A stretch of DNA of 64,000 bases from Streptomyces radicis. GTDB lineage: Bacteria; Actinomycetota; Actinomycetes; Streptomycetales; Streptomycetaceae. Shown here piece by piece: positions 1 to 7,232 of this stretch. The notes beneath the pieces were generated by a model. It saw only the letters and a list, made by a program, of their open reading frames with translations. It was not told the origin of the DNA and ran no database searches. Within the stretch, counting starts at the first letter, position 1. The number at the start of each line of letters is the position of its first letter. A program made the translations under genes and the position numbers. The stretch lies in assembly GCF_003626575.1 (NCBI RefSeq), contig NZ_RBDY01000007.1, forward strand, positions 62,001 through 126,000, in the 5' to 3' direction.

Positions 1-121
1 CGAGCAGCCCGCACACCGTGCCGCGCCTGACGGCCAGGTCGAGCCCTTCGAGCGCCTTCTTGTCGCCGAAGGACTTGGTCAGCCCCTCGGCCACGACCGA
101 GAACTCCGTTCGCGATGTCAT
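1..121 (-). CDS. ABC transporter ATP-binding protein, N-terminal fragment
   Basis: Only the first 40 codons are in the window; the gene runs off the left edge. The translation starts MTSRTEFSVVAEGLTKSFGDKKALEGLDL, typical of the first two beta strands of an ABC ATPase before Walker A. The A-loop aromatic would be in or near SFGDKKA. The 'AEGLTKSFG..KALEGLDL' style resembles DrrA-type exporters of drugs or lipids, but the Walker A, signature and Walker B motifs are outside the window, so the substrate cannot be judged. It is divergent from a TetR regulator across a 101-bp spacer with repeated palindromes, which suggests TetR control of this transporter. Confidence 0.8.
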   Translation of the reverse strand, partial: MTSRTEFSVVAEGLTKSFGDKKALEGLDLAVRRGTVCGLL

Positions 122-144
122 GCGCCCCTCCTCCCCACAACTGA

Positions 145-190
145 GTACGCTGTACCGAGTACACCGTACCCGACACCGCGTACGCCGTAC
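145..190. promoter_or_regulatory. Three GTAC-N3-GTAC palindromic units, candidate TetR operators
   Basis: In the 101-bp spacer between the ABC gene and the tetR gene, GTAC-N3-GTAC occurs three times: 145-155, 159-169 and 180-190. Starts are 14 and 21 bp apart. Each unit is an 11-bp inverted repeat. The position between a TetR regulator and a divergent transporter is the classic place for an autoregulatory operator. That these are the binding sites is inference. Confidence 0.6.
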
Positions 191-222
191 ACAGTCGTTC
201 GCGACCCTAGGATGGGCGCACC

Positions 223-1011
223 ATGAGCTCGGCACACAGTGGCGGTGACATCAGCCGCAGCCTCGAATTGATGTGGCGGGGACGGGAGCGCGCGGCCCGA
301 GGGCCCAAGCCCGCGCTCACGCTCGAGCGCATCGTGACGGCCGCCGTCACCCTCGCCGACCGCGAGGGCCTCGCCGCGCTCTCGATGCGCCGGGTCGCCG
401 CCGAGCTCGGCGTGGGCACGATGTCCCTGTACCGCTACGTCCCCGGCAAGGGCGAGCTGATCGACCTGATGCTCGACCACCTGGCCGCGCCCGAGGACGA
501 GGAGGAGCGGGCGCTGCGCGAGGCGGAGTGGCGGCCCGCGTTGGAGATCATCGCGTGGTCCACCTACCGCCACTACCACGACCACCCCTGGCTGCTCCAG
601 GTCAACCAGGCCCGTCCGCTGCTCGGCCCCAACGCGCTGCGCGGCTTCGACGTCTCGCTCGCCGTGCTCGACGGCCTCGGGCTCAGCTCCCCCGACAAGA
701 TCAGCATCATCTCGGCCGTCGACTCCTACATCACGGGCCTCGCGCGCCACTACGTCCTGCTGCGCCAGGCCAACGAGGAGTCGGGCATCACCGACGAGGA
801 GTTCTGGGCGGCCCAGGGGCCCATCATGGCGACGGCGATGAACACCGGGGACTTCCCCCATGTCTTCGCCCTCGACGACACGGCGTTCTCCCGGAGCGCC
901 GAGGAGTCCATCCGCTTCGGCCTCGACCGCCTGCTCGACGGCATCGAGGCGTATGTGGCGGCCAAGCACGACGACCCGGCGTATCCGCCGCCGGGCGGCT
1001 CCTGCGCCTAG
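223..1011 (+). CDS. TetR/AcrR family transcriptional regulator
   Basis: 262 aa. An N-terminal TetR helix-turn-helix lies at about residues 28-75 (LTLERIVTAAVTLADREGL, then MRRVAAELGVGTMSLYRYV). The rest is a long alpha-helical ligand-binding region of the kind seen in TetR_C_1 (tetracycline-repressor-like) members. The ATG at 223 is preceded by TAGGAT at 208-213 and no clear Shine-Dalgarno, so the mRNA may be nearly leaderless. It probably represses the divergent ABC transporter and itself through the GTAC repeats just upstream. The ligand is unknown. Confidence 0.9.
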   Translation: MSSAHSGGDISRSLELMWRGRERAARGPKPALTLERIVTAAVTLADREGLAALSMRRVAAELGVGTMSLYRYVPGKGELIDLMLDHLAAPEDEEERALREAEWRPALEIIAWSTYRHYHDHPWLLQVNQARPLLGPNALRGFDVSLAVLDGLGLSSPDKISIISAVDSYITGLARHYVLLRQANEESGITDEEFWAAQGPIMATAMNTGDFPHVFALDDTAFSRSAEESIRFGLDRLLDGIEAYVAAKHDDPAYPPPGGSCA

Positions 1012-1060
1012 CTGGCCCTGTCCGGGGGATCAGGGGCGGAACGGGGGCCGCGGGGAACGT

Positions 1061-1465
1061 TCAGTTCAGCAGGCGCACCGTCAGTCCGCCGCCGGGGCGG
1101 GGCGCGAAGAACGCGGTGCCCCTGACCGCGAGGGACCACGCGACGCGTTCAGCCGCCGACGGCGCGGCGAGGCGCGCGCCATCGGCGAAGCCGACGCGCA
1201 GGACGCCCTCGTCGAGGACGCGCACCCCGGCGACCACGCGGCGCAGCAGCCCGGGCGCCATGCCGAGCTCCACGGCGACCGCCGCCCCCTCCCCCGCGCC
1301 CTCGACCGCGCCCTCGACCAGCTCGGCCCCCGGCGGGCGCAGCTCGATCTCGTGCGACCCGACGCGGAGCCTGATCCGGTCGTCGAGGACCAACTGCCCC
1401 ACGCCGACGCCGTTCAGCGCGGTGATGTGCCAGCCGTTCCCGGTGCGTGCCACGCCGTACGACAC
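1061..1465 (-). CDS. Conserved hypothetical protein, DUF6188-like
   Basis: 134 aa with a GTG start. Predicted mostly beta, with a pattern of short strands (WHITALNGVGVGQLVLDDRIRLRVGS...IELRPP) that resembles the DUF6188 family of small actinomycete proteins; this assignment is from memory. No signal peptide or membrane segment. It starts 7 bp after the stop of the secreted protein upstream on the same strand, so the two are probably cotranscribed. Function unknown. Confidence 0.6.
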   Translation of the reverse strand: MSYGVARTGNGWHITALNGVGVGQLVLDDRIRLRVGSHEIELRPPGAELVEGAVEGAGEGAAVAVELGMAPGLLRRVVAGVRVLDEGVLRVGFADGARLAAPSAAERVAWSLAVRGTAFFAPRPGGGLTVRLLN

Positions 1466-1472
1466 GGCGCGT

Positions 1473-2567
1473 TCAGCCGCCCTTCGCGCCGCGCAGCAGG
1501 CGGCGGACGCCGAGGACGATCAGGGCGCCGACGACCAGGGTGGTCGCGAGGCCCGCCGAGATGGTCACGTCGTCGTCCCCTTCGTCCTCGGCGGCGTCCC
1601 CGCCGTTCCCCTCCGAGGGGTCGCCCGCGGCGTCCACCTCCTCGTTCTCGCCGTCCTCGTCGGGCGCCGCGCTCTCCGGCAGCAGCTCGCCGCGCAGCTC
1701 CACCGGGTCGACCGAGCTGGCCGCGCCCTCGGCGCCGAACATGAGCGTCGCCCCATCCGGCGTGAACGTCACCGACTCGCCCTGGAGTTGACCGCCCGGC
1801 GGGATCACGCGGCGGGACAGCGGCTCGGGCAGGCCCGTCTCCGCGTCCCAGCGGTACATCCGCGCCGAGAGGTAGCCGCGCAGCAGCAGCCGCGTGCCGT
1901 CGGGCGAGAACGCCCCGTCCGTGACCCACTGGTCGATGTCGGCGACGCGCTCGAAGACGTTCGCCCCGGCGTCCGTGAGGGCCGCGGGACCCGCGTAGAG
2001 CGCGGCGCCGCCGTCCCGCTTCTTGGAGACGATGTACACGCGGCCCGTCTCCGGATGCACCATCAACGCCTCGGCGTCGCGCGGCCCGTCATCGTAGCGG
2101 ACGGGGTAGACGGTCGGCGTCACGGTGGCGTCGGCCAGCTCGGCGGGCTCGGGCAGCCGGTAGATCCAGACCTCGTCCCAGCCGCCGTCGTAGTTGTCGC
2201 CGATGTCGCCCACGTAGAGGTCGCCCTCGGGACCCGCCGAGATGGCCTCGAGGTCGCGGCCCGCCACCCCGGCCAGGGTGATCGTGGCCAGCGTCTCGCC
2301 GCTCGCGCCGTCGATGGCGTAGAGGTTGGGCGCGGTGTCCTGGTCGTTGTGCGTCCAGTACACGCCCGGGTGCTGACGGCTGGCCTGGAGGCCGCTCGAC
2401 TCCGTGATGCGCGGGTCGCTGATGGTGAACGACGGCGGCGTCTCGGCGACGGCCACCCCCGCGGGCGCGAGGGCGAGCAGCGCGGCCGCGCCGCCCGCCA
2501 CGACACGGCGCGGCGTCATCAGGGTCGGCATCCGGGGCGACGTCCAGGTCGGCATCCAGGTCGGCAT
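1473..2567 (-). CDS. Secreted, membrane-anchored beta-propeller-like protein
   Basis: About 364 aa from the ATG at 2567. The N-terminus has basic residues (TPRRVV), a hydrophobic Ala-rich stretch and a likely AVA-ET signal peptidase site. The body repeats propeller-like blades with phrases such as GDLYVGDIGDN, GRVYIVSKKRDG and SPDGTRLLLRGY. An acidic low-complexity linker follows, then one transmembrane helix (about 20 residues ending VLGVRRLLRG), giving an extracellular propeller held by a C-terminal anchor. Start choice is uncertain: in-frame ATGs at 2567, 2555 and 2531 lie within a short repeat (GGTCGGCAT) and none has a strong ribosome site. Precise function unknown. Confidence 0.75.
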   Translation of the reverse strand: MPTWMPTWTSPRMPTLMTPRRVVAGGAAALLALAPAGVAVAETPPSFTISDPRITESSGLQASRQHPGVYWTHNDQDTAPNLYAIDGASGETLATITLAGVAGRDLEAISAGPEGDLYVGDIGDNYDGGWDEVWIYRLPEPAELADATVTPTVYPVRYDDGPRDAEALMVHPETGRVYIVSKKRDGGAALYAGPAALTDAGANVFERVADIDQWVTDGAFSPDGTRLLLRGYLSARMYRWDAETGLPEPLSRRVIPPGGQLQGESVTFTPDGATLMFGAEGAASSVDPVELRGELLPESAAPDEDGENEEVDAAGDPSEGNGGDAAEDEGDDDVTISAGLATTLVVGALIVLGVRRLLRGAKGG

Positions 2568-2742
2568 GGTGCCAAGACTGCCACCCCGGCCCTCCGGCTC
2601 GGGCCCGGAAATGAGAGATCCGCTTCCCGATGAGAACGCTTCGGGGAGGTTCACATAGGCGAAGCGAAGAAAAATGGGCTCATGTTGTCCATAGCGGGCA
2701 ACGGCGTTGCCGTCGGAATCGTTGATTCCTACCTTCCTCGCC

Positions 2743-3252
2743 ATGAGTACAAACCATCTTTCGAATCCCGCTGTGGTGCCCGCGGGGGGCTCCACAGCCG
2801 ATTCTGCCGTCAAGGCGCCTCTCATGGCCGCCATCGCCGGGTCCGCGCTCGCGGTCATCGGCTCGTTCCTCCCCTGGGCCGAGGCCACCCTCGGCGAAAT
2901 GACCGAGTCATCGGGCGGCATGCAGGGCGACGGCATCGTCACCCTGGTGTTCGGCGGCCTGGCGGCCGTCTTCATGGTCGTCGGCCTGGTGGCCAGGAAG
3001 GGCTGGGCACCGCTCGTTGGGGCTGTCATGGCCCTGCTGACCCTGGTGGTCGTCGCGATCAACATCGACCCGGAGCGTCAGGTCCGCGCGGACCTGGAGG
3101 GCCAGGGCCTGGCCAGCGGCGTCGAACTCGACGCCGCGGTCGCCTCCCTGGAGATGTCGACCGGCATCGGCGTCTGGATCGTCCTGGTCGGCGCGCTGGT
3201 GGCGGCGGGCGCGGGGGTGTTCGCCTTCGTCAAGGGGCGCAAGGCTGCCTGA
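2743..3252 (+). CDS. Small integral membrane protein
   Basis: 169 aa from ATG 2743. Four predicted membrane segments: APLMAAIAGSALAVIGSFLPW, a second from VTLVFGG, a third from APLVGAVMALL, and a last one ending in a short basic tail (VKGRKAA). The first segment followed by 'FLPWAE' resembles small Streptomyces membrane proteins of unknown role. A TTG 12 codons upstream is in frame but less likely. Divergent from the secreted propeller gene; the 175-bp gap has no recognised site. Confidence 0.75.
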   Translation: MSTNHLSNPAVVPAGGSTADSAVKAPLMAAIAGSALAVIGSFLPWAEATLGEMTESSGGMQGDGIVTLVFGGLAAVFMVVGLVARKGWAPLVGAVMALLTLVVVAINIDPERQVRADLEGQGLASGVELDAAVASLEMSTGIGVWIVLVGALVAAGAGVFAFVKGRKAA

Positions 3253-3305
3253 CACACAGCTGACCCGAGGGGGTGGCGCCGTTCCGGCGGGCGGCGCATC
3301 CCCTC

Positions 3306-3336
3306 TTGACATGGACCGCACTCCACGTCGTTGGCT
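3306..3336 (+). promoter_or_regulatory. MerR-type promoter of the aldo/keto reductase gene
   Basis: TTGACA at 3306-3311 is separated by 19 bp from TTGGCT at 3331-3336, the long spacer characteristic of MerR-activated promoters. Inside it is a near-perfect inverted repeat, GACATGGA (3308-3315) and TCCACGTC (3322-3329), 6 bp apart. Only 6 nt separate the -10 from the ATG, so the transcript would be leaderless. No merR gene is nearby; the activator must be encoded elsewhere. Confidence 0.65.
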
Positions 3337-3342
3337 TGGGCC

Positions 3343-4329
3343 ATGGAGTACACACAGCTGGGACGCACGGGACTCAAGGTCAGCCGGATCGTTCTCGGGA
3401 CCATGAACTTCGGCATGCACACCGAGGAAGCCGACAGCCACGCGATCATGGACGCGGCGCTGGCCGACGGCATCAACTTCTTCGACACCGCGAACGTGTA
3501 CGGGGGCGACGCGGGCAGGGGCAGGACCGAGGAGATCGTCGGCAGCTGGTTCGCCCGCGGCGGGGGCCGCAGGGACAAGGTGGTGCTGGCCACCAAGGTA
3601 TACGGCAGCATGGAGGCGGGCGGCACCCCGGCCTGGCCGAACCACGACCGCCTCTCCGCCGCCAGCATCCGGCGCGCGGTGGAGGGCAGCCTCACGCGGC
3701 TCGGCACCGACCACATCGACGTGTACCAGTTCCACCACATCGACAGGAACACCCCGTTCGACGAGATCTGGCAGGCCATCGACGTGCTGGTGCAGCAGGG
3801 CAAGATCCTGTACGCCGGTTCGTCCAACTTCGGCGGCTGGCACATCGCCAAGGCCAACGAGGCGGCGGCGCGCCGCGGTTCGCTCGGCCTGGTGAGCGAG
3901 CAGTGCCTCTACAACCTGATCGAGCGCCGGGCCGAGGCGGAGGTGATCCCCGCCTCGCGGGACTACGGCCTCGGCGTCATCCCGTGGTCGCCGCTGGCCA
4001 GCGGCCTGCTCGGCGGCGTTCTGCGCAAGGAGGCCGAGGGCGGCGACGTGAAGCGCTCGGCCCGCGCCCTAGCCGACAGCACGCTGCGCGAGCGGATCCA
4101 GGCCTACGAGGACCTGGTGGCCAAGCACGACCTGGACCCCGGCGAGGCGGCCCTCGCCTGGCTCCTGAGCCGCCCCGGCATCACGGGCCCGATCATCGGC
4201 CCCCGCGTCCAGGCCCAACTCGACGCGGCGGTACGGGCGACGAGCCTGAGCCTGAGCGAGGACCTGCTGTCGTCCCTGGACGAGATCTTCCCTCCGGTGG
4301 GTCCCTCCCCTGAGTCGTTCGCCTGGTGA
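3343..4329 (+). CDS. Aldo/keto reductase
   Basis: 328 aa, full length for the family. NAD(P)H-dependent reduction of an aldehyde or ketone is expected; the natural substrate is unknown. Visible: N-terminal strand MEYTQLGRTGLKVSRIVLGT, catalytic Asp/Tyr in DTANVYGG, Lys in LATKVYG, His in QFHHID, and the C-terminal cofactor loop around GITGPIIGPRVQAQLDAAV. The ATG at 3343 is supported by the close -10 element; a TTG 12 bp upstream is unlikely. Followed by a strong hairpin terminator, so it is probably monocistronic. Confidence 0.93.
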   Translation: MEYTQLGRTGLKVSRIVLGTMNFGMHTEEADSHAIMDAALADGINFFDTANVYGGDAGRGRTEEIVGSWFARGGGRRDKVVLATKVYGSMEAGGTPAWPNHDRLSAASIRRAVEGSLTRLGTDHIDVYQFHHIDRNTPFDEIWQAIDVLVQQGKILYAGSSNFGGWHIAKANEAAARRGSLGLVSEQCLYNLIERRAEAEVIPASRDYGLGVIPWSPLASGLLGGVLRKEAEGGDVKRSARALADSTLRERIQAYEDLVAKHDLDPGEAALAWLLSRPGITGPIIGPRVQAQLDAAVRATSLSLSEDLLSSLDEIFPPVGPSPESFAW

Positions 4330-4340
4330 CACCCCTCGCC

Positions 4341-4369
4341 GCGCCCCTCGCCCACTCGGGCGGGGGCGC
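4341..4369 (+). terminator. Hairpin terminator after the aldo/keto reductase gene
   Basis: GCGCCCC (4341-4347) pairs with GGGGCGC (4363-4369), and CGCCC (4349-4353) continues the stem with GGGCG (4358-4362) around loop ACTC. The result is a 12-bp G/C stem with one bulged base, 12 nt after the stop codon. No U-tract, as usual in Streptomyces. Confidence 0.6.
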
Positions 4370-4442
4370 CGCTTTATGCGACAAGGCGAATATGCCCGAT
4401 GCCGCATGGACGCCACCCCGCGCCCTCTCGTACGGTCATGGT

Positions 4443-4463
4443 CGACGGCCGAAAGGGCCGTCG
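4443..4463 (+). promoter_or_regulatory. Leader hairpin before the first DUF6879 gene
   Basis: CGACGGCC (4443-4450), loop GAAAG, GGCCGTCG (4456-4463): a perfect 8-bp stem. It ends 9 nt before the Shine-Dalgarno AAGGAGG at 4473-4479. The same stem sequence and spacing recur before the DUF397 gene at 6886-6907, suggesting a shared post-transcriptional element or protein-binding site. Confidence 0.5.
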
Positions 4464-4485
4464 GGACATCAGAAGGAGGCCGTCC

Positions 4486-5010
4486 ATGTTCTTGGATGGT
4501 GACGAATGGGCCGCCCGATTCAAGAACTTCCGGCATGAAGCATGGCGACTTGAGGCCCTGCCGCAGTACCTCATGCCGCAGGAGGAGGAAGAGCTCCGGG
4601 CCTTCAGGGCGGGAAAGCGGATCGACCCTCACACGGTCACGAGTTCGTACGCCGATCGGCTGCGCCGACAGGCCGCGGAGGGTCGGCCCCAGGGGCGCGT
4701 ACACATCGTGACGCGCCCGCTCTCGGAGTACCTGCGGTTCGAGTTCTCCCGGTACTACACGGTCCACGCGCTGGCCGGTGAGAACATCCGGATCCTCGAT
4801 GTGACCGAAGGGCCGAATCCGTTGGCCGGGGTCCAGGACTTCTGGATGTTCGACCGTTCGGAAGTGGTGCTCATGAACTACGAGCCGGACGGTCGGCAGA
4901 TCAACCGCCAGGTGTACGAGGGCGATCCGGCGCCGTTCATCGAGTACCAACGCATCGCCGTTGAGGCGTCCGTGCCCTTCGAGGAGTACGTGAAGGGCAT
5001 TGACGTTTGA
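4486..5010 (+). CDS. DUF6879 family protein, copy 1
   Basis: 174 aa, soluble. The core of the family is visible: a helical N-terminus with WAARFKNFRHEAWRLE, then RVHIVTRPLSEYLRFE, AGENIRILDV, and FWMFDRSEVVLMNYEPDG followed by a C-terminal helix. Strong ribosome site AAGGAGG, 6 nt before the ATG. DUF6879 proteins are common in Streptomyces beside XRE/DUF5753 regulators, but no biochemical role is known to me. A paralogue lies 385 bp downstream and a more distant one at 36352-36981. Codon use is slightly less G/C-biased than the flanking core genes, consistent with an accessory locus. Confidence 0.85.
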   Translation: MFLDGDEWAARFKNFRHEAWRLEALPQYLMPQEEEELRAFRAGKRIDPHTVTSSYADRLRRQAAEGRPQGRVHIVTRPLSEYLRFEFSRYYTVHALAGENIRILDVTEGPNPLAGVQDFWMFDRSEVVLMNYEPDGRQINRQVYEGDPAPFIEYQRIAVEASVPFEEYVKGIDV

Positions 5011-5060
5011 GCCGGAGAGGCTGGTCCGGTCACGTTCGGACCTGGCGGAAGTGTTGAAGG

Positions 5061-5080
5061 ATCGACGCCAACGCGTCGAT
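5061..5080 (+). repeat. Perfect hairpin between the two DUF6879 transcription units
   Basis: ATCGACGC (5061-5068), loop CAAC, GCGTCGAT (5073-5080): 8-bp perfect inverted repeat, 51 nt after the first DUF6879 stop codon. It could be a terminator or an attenuator ahead of the next gene pair. There is no U-tract. Confidence 0.4.
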
Positions 5081-5180
5081 TGTCGCGTGTGACCGACGCC
5101 GACGCGGGGAAGTTCCGGGAAGTCAGCTTCAGGCGGGCTCACCAAGGGCCCGGCCGATGGCTCCGACCAGCGGAGGACAG

Positions 5181-5414
5181 ATGACGTTACGGTTCGTCGG
5201 CAAGGACCCGGAGTCCGGCGATCACGGCTCACCGGCCGCATGGGTGGACGAGTCCACCTCCGATCTGCTGTTCCAGGGACTGAGGGTCGACGAGGAGACT
5301 GCGGCCGCCTGCGGCGGGGACGTGGCCCTGCCGACACATGAGACGATCGTAAGGATTCCACGGCGGCTGATCCCCTTGCTCAGGGAGGCACTGGATGTCG
5401 CAGAGCATCGATGA
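5181..5414 (+). CDS. Small partner protein of DUF6879
   Basis: 77 aa. Start ATG 5181 chosen because GGAGGA at 5172-5177 is correctly spaced; an in-frame ATG at 5157 lacks a ribosome site. The pattern GSPAAWVDESTSDLLFQG..V followed by LPTHETIVRIPRRLIPLLREAL is a short beta unit ending in an IP-x-x-LI helix. The protein at 36090-36359 has the same layout (DNGDVAVIGRDLT, then LPEG, then ERLVVIPGNML) and the same position before a DUF6879 gene. The stop overlaps the next start by 20 bp, indicating translational coupling. Function unknown. Confidence 0.75.
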   Translation: MTLRFVGKDPESGDHGSPAAWVDESTSDLLFQGLRVDEETAAACGGDVALPTHETIVRIPRRLIPLLREALDVAEHR

Positions 5415-5919
5415 CTTCGCCGCGTTGTTGCGCTCGACGAAGCACTCGGCCGCACACCTCGAGCTCCGGGACGTGTACGACATCGGCAACGAGACCGAGG
5501 GCTTCAGGGCGTGGAGAGACGGCCACCGGCTCGACCCCGGGGACCGGGCACGTTGGTGGCGCCCCTGGCTCGACCTCGTCCAGGAAGTCACCGGGCAGGG
5601 AGTGTCGCTTCGCCGGGCCCGGGTCGTGTCCGAGCCGCCATCCGAATACATTCGGTATGAGCACAGCTTCACGTTCACCAACGTGGTCGCCGGTGAGGAC
5701 GTTCGCTGGCTCCCGCGTCGGGAGTCTTCCGACCTGCTGCTCCCCGGGAACGACTTCTGGCTGTTCGACGACCGGCTCCTCCAGTTCAACGTCTTTGACG
5801 GAGAAGGTCGTTGGACTTCCACGGAGCAGACGGACGACCCCGCCGTCGTGAACGCCTGCGCCACCGCCTTCGAGACGGTGTGGAAGCGGGCCGTCCCGCA
5901 CGCGGAGTACCACATCTAG
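5395..5919 (+). CDS. DUF6879 family protein, copy 2
   Basis: 174 aa. Contains the family blocks HLELRDVYDI near the N-terminus, then RARVVSEPPSEYIRYEHS, AGEDVRWLPRRE and NDFWLFDDRLLQFNVFDGEG. It shares the length and layout of copy 1 but is clearly diverged, so it is an old duplication or separate acquisition. Translationally coupled to the small partner upstream (20-bp overlap) and followed 18 bp later by the XRE/DUF5753 regulator, forming a three-gene operon. Confidence 0.85.
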   Translation: MSQSIDDFAALLRSTKHSAAHLELRDVYDIGNETEGFRAWRDGHRLDPGDRARWWRPWLDLVQEVTGQGVSLRRARVVSEPPSEYIRYEHSFTFTNVVAGEDVRWLPRRESSDLLLPGNDFWLFDDRLLQFNVFDGEGRWTSTEQTDDPAVVNACATAFETVWKRAVPHAEYHI

Positions 5920-5937
5920 CCGACTGCCAGCCAGGTC

Positions 5938-6786
5938 ATGCCCTCGTCGCCCCTCTCCACCGCCCAGGCAGCACGCGCCGAGATCGCGCGGCGCCTGGAC
6001 CAGCTGCGGCAGGACGCCGGTCTGACGGGACTCGACCTGGCTGTTCGCTGCGGGTGGTCGAAATCCAAGTCCTCGCGGATCGGCCGCGGGATCACGACGC
6101 CGTCGGACGACGACATCAGGGCGTGGTGCGTCGCCTGCGACTCGGCCGACCAGGCGGACGACATCATCGTCGCCGCCCGGTCGGCCGAGTCGATGTATAC
6201 GCACTGGCGACAGCTCCACCGCCGCGGGATGCGCCACGTGCACCGCAAGACGACACCGCTGTATCAAGACACCCGACTCTTCCGGGTCTACACGTCGAAC
6301 CTCATCCCCGGGATGCTCCAAACCCGCGGATACGCAACGGGCGTCCTACGCGCCATCACGGATTTCCAGCAGACGCCCGACGACGTCGACCAAGCCGTCG
6401 AGGCGCGACTCACCCGGTCACGCGTCCTCTACGAGGGAGACCACCGGTTCGCTCTGCTGATCGAGGAGAGCGTTCTTCATCACCTCGTCTGTGAAGAGTC
6501 GGAAATGGTCGAGCAGTTGACCACGCTCATGTCGGTGATGAGGCGTCCGAATGTTTCCCTGGGAATCATGCCCATGCGTAAACGGCGTCCCGTCTGGCCT
6601 CTCGAAGCCTTCTACATCTTCGACGACTCTCTCGTCGCCGTGGAAACACTGACGGCCGAGATCAACGTCAAGGCCCCCGGCGAAATCCGCGCCTACCAGA
6701 GGGCGTTCGCCCAACTCTCGGAAGGAGCGGTCCGCGGCGCCCAGGCACGAGCTCTCATCTCGGAGGCGATTCGCCTCCTCGGCTGA
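5938..6786 (+). CDS. XRE-family regulator with DUF5753 (Scr1/WhiJ type)
   Basis: 282 aa. The N-terminal helix-turn-helix at about residues 15-75 reads AEIARRLDQLRQDAGLTGLD, then VRCGWSKSKSSRIGRG. The DUF5753 C-terminal region begins near YQDTRLFRVYTSNLIPGMLQT and includes LEAFYIFDDS. Such regulators (WhiJ is the best-known Streptomyces relative) normally sit beside a DUF397 gene, as here 142 bp downstream, and several affect development. It may bind the perfect 16-bp palindrome at 6845-6860; that is inference from position. Confidence 0.9.
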   Translation: MPSSPLSTAQAARAEIARRLDQLRQDAGLTGLDLAVRCGWSKSKSSRIGRGITTPSDDDIRAWCVACDSADQADDIIVAARSAESMYTHWRQLHRRGMRHVHRKTTPLYQDTRLFRVYTSNLIPGMLQTRGYATGVLRAITDFQQTPDDVDQAVEARLTRSRVLYEGDHRFALLIEESVLHHLVCEESEMVEQLTTLMSVMRRPNVSLGIMPMRKRRPVWPLEAFYIFDDSLVAVETLTAEINVKAPGEIRAYQRAFAQLSEGAVRGAQARALISEAIRLLG

Positions 6787-6844
6787 GACCGTGCAACCGT
6801 GTGCAACATTCCTGGCTCACCGTTCCGAAGCGGCTCTACGTTGA

Positions 6845-6860
6845 TATCCGGCGCCGGATA
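6845..6860. promoter_or_regulatory. Perfect 16-bp palindrome, candidate operator before the DUF397 gene
   Basis: TATCCGGCGCCGGATA is fully self-complementary (8-bp half-sites, no spacer). It lies 58 bp after the XRE regulator stop and 69 bp before the DUF397 start. It is a natural candidate binding site for the adjacent XRE/DUF5753 protein. Confidence 0.45.
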
Positions 6861-6885
6861 CCCCGGAAAAGCCGAAGGGGGCCCA

Positions 6886-6907
6886 TGACGGCCCCTCTCG
6901 GCCGTCG
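6886..6907 (+). promoter_or_regulatory. Leader hairpin before the DUF397 gene
   Basis: GACGGCC (6887-6893), loop CCTCTC, GGCCGTC (6900-6906), extended by a T-G wobble at the base. It ends 8 nt before the Shine-Dalgarno AGGAAGG at 6916-6922. It matches the stem at 4443-4463 in sequence and in distance to the ribosome site. Confidence 0.5.
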
Positions 6908-6928
6908 AGCAGATCAGGAAGGACGACG

Positions 6929-7153
6929 ATGAGCGACCTGTACGCGCTGGACATCGACGACGCCTCTTTCTTTCCCGCGTGCGGTGGCAACACCCACCCC
7001 GACGGCGAGGCGTGCGTGACGCTCGCCGCCATCGGCCCCGGTGTCTGGGCCATGGGTGACAGCAAGCGGCCCGAGGCGGAGCCGCTGAGGTTCACCACCG
7101 CCGAGCTGGACGCGGCCGGTGTCGACCCGGCGCGGTTCGGCCTCTCCGCGTAG
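6929..7153 (+). CDS. DUF397-like small protein
   Basis: 74 aa. The layout follows DUF397: an aromatic-rich start (DASFFPACGG), a central Cys-Val-beta unit (EACVTLAAIGPGVWAMGDSKRP) with the hallmark 'DSK-x-P', then LRFTTAEL. DUF397 proteins are usual partners of XRE/DUF5753 regulators and in some WhiJ-like pairs modulate the regulator's DNA binding. It has a strong ribosome site AGGAAGG and its own leader hairpin, so it may be expressed separately from the regulator. Confidence 0.75.
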   Translation: MSDLYALDIDDASFFPACGGNTHPDGEACVTLAAIGPGVWAMGDSKRPEAEPLRFTTAELDAAGVDPARFGLSA

Positions 7154-7232
7154 CCCGTACGACACCAGAGCCGACGGCCCTGCCCCGTACGCCGAGGTCA
7201 GGGCCGTCGCCATCCTCCTGAGCGGAGCGGCA

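Noticed and set aside
273..2633. A 786-codon frame overlapping tetR and the propeller gene
   Set aside because: Low-complexity Arg/Ala/Pro translation; the tetR frame and the minus-strand secreted protein explain the region.
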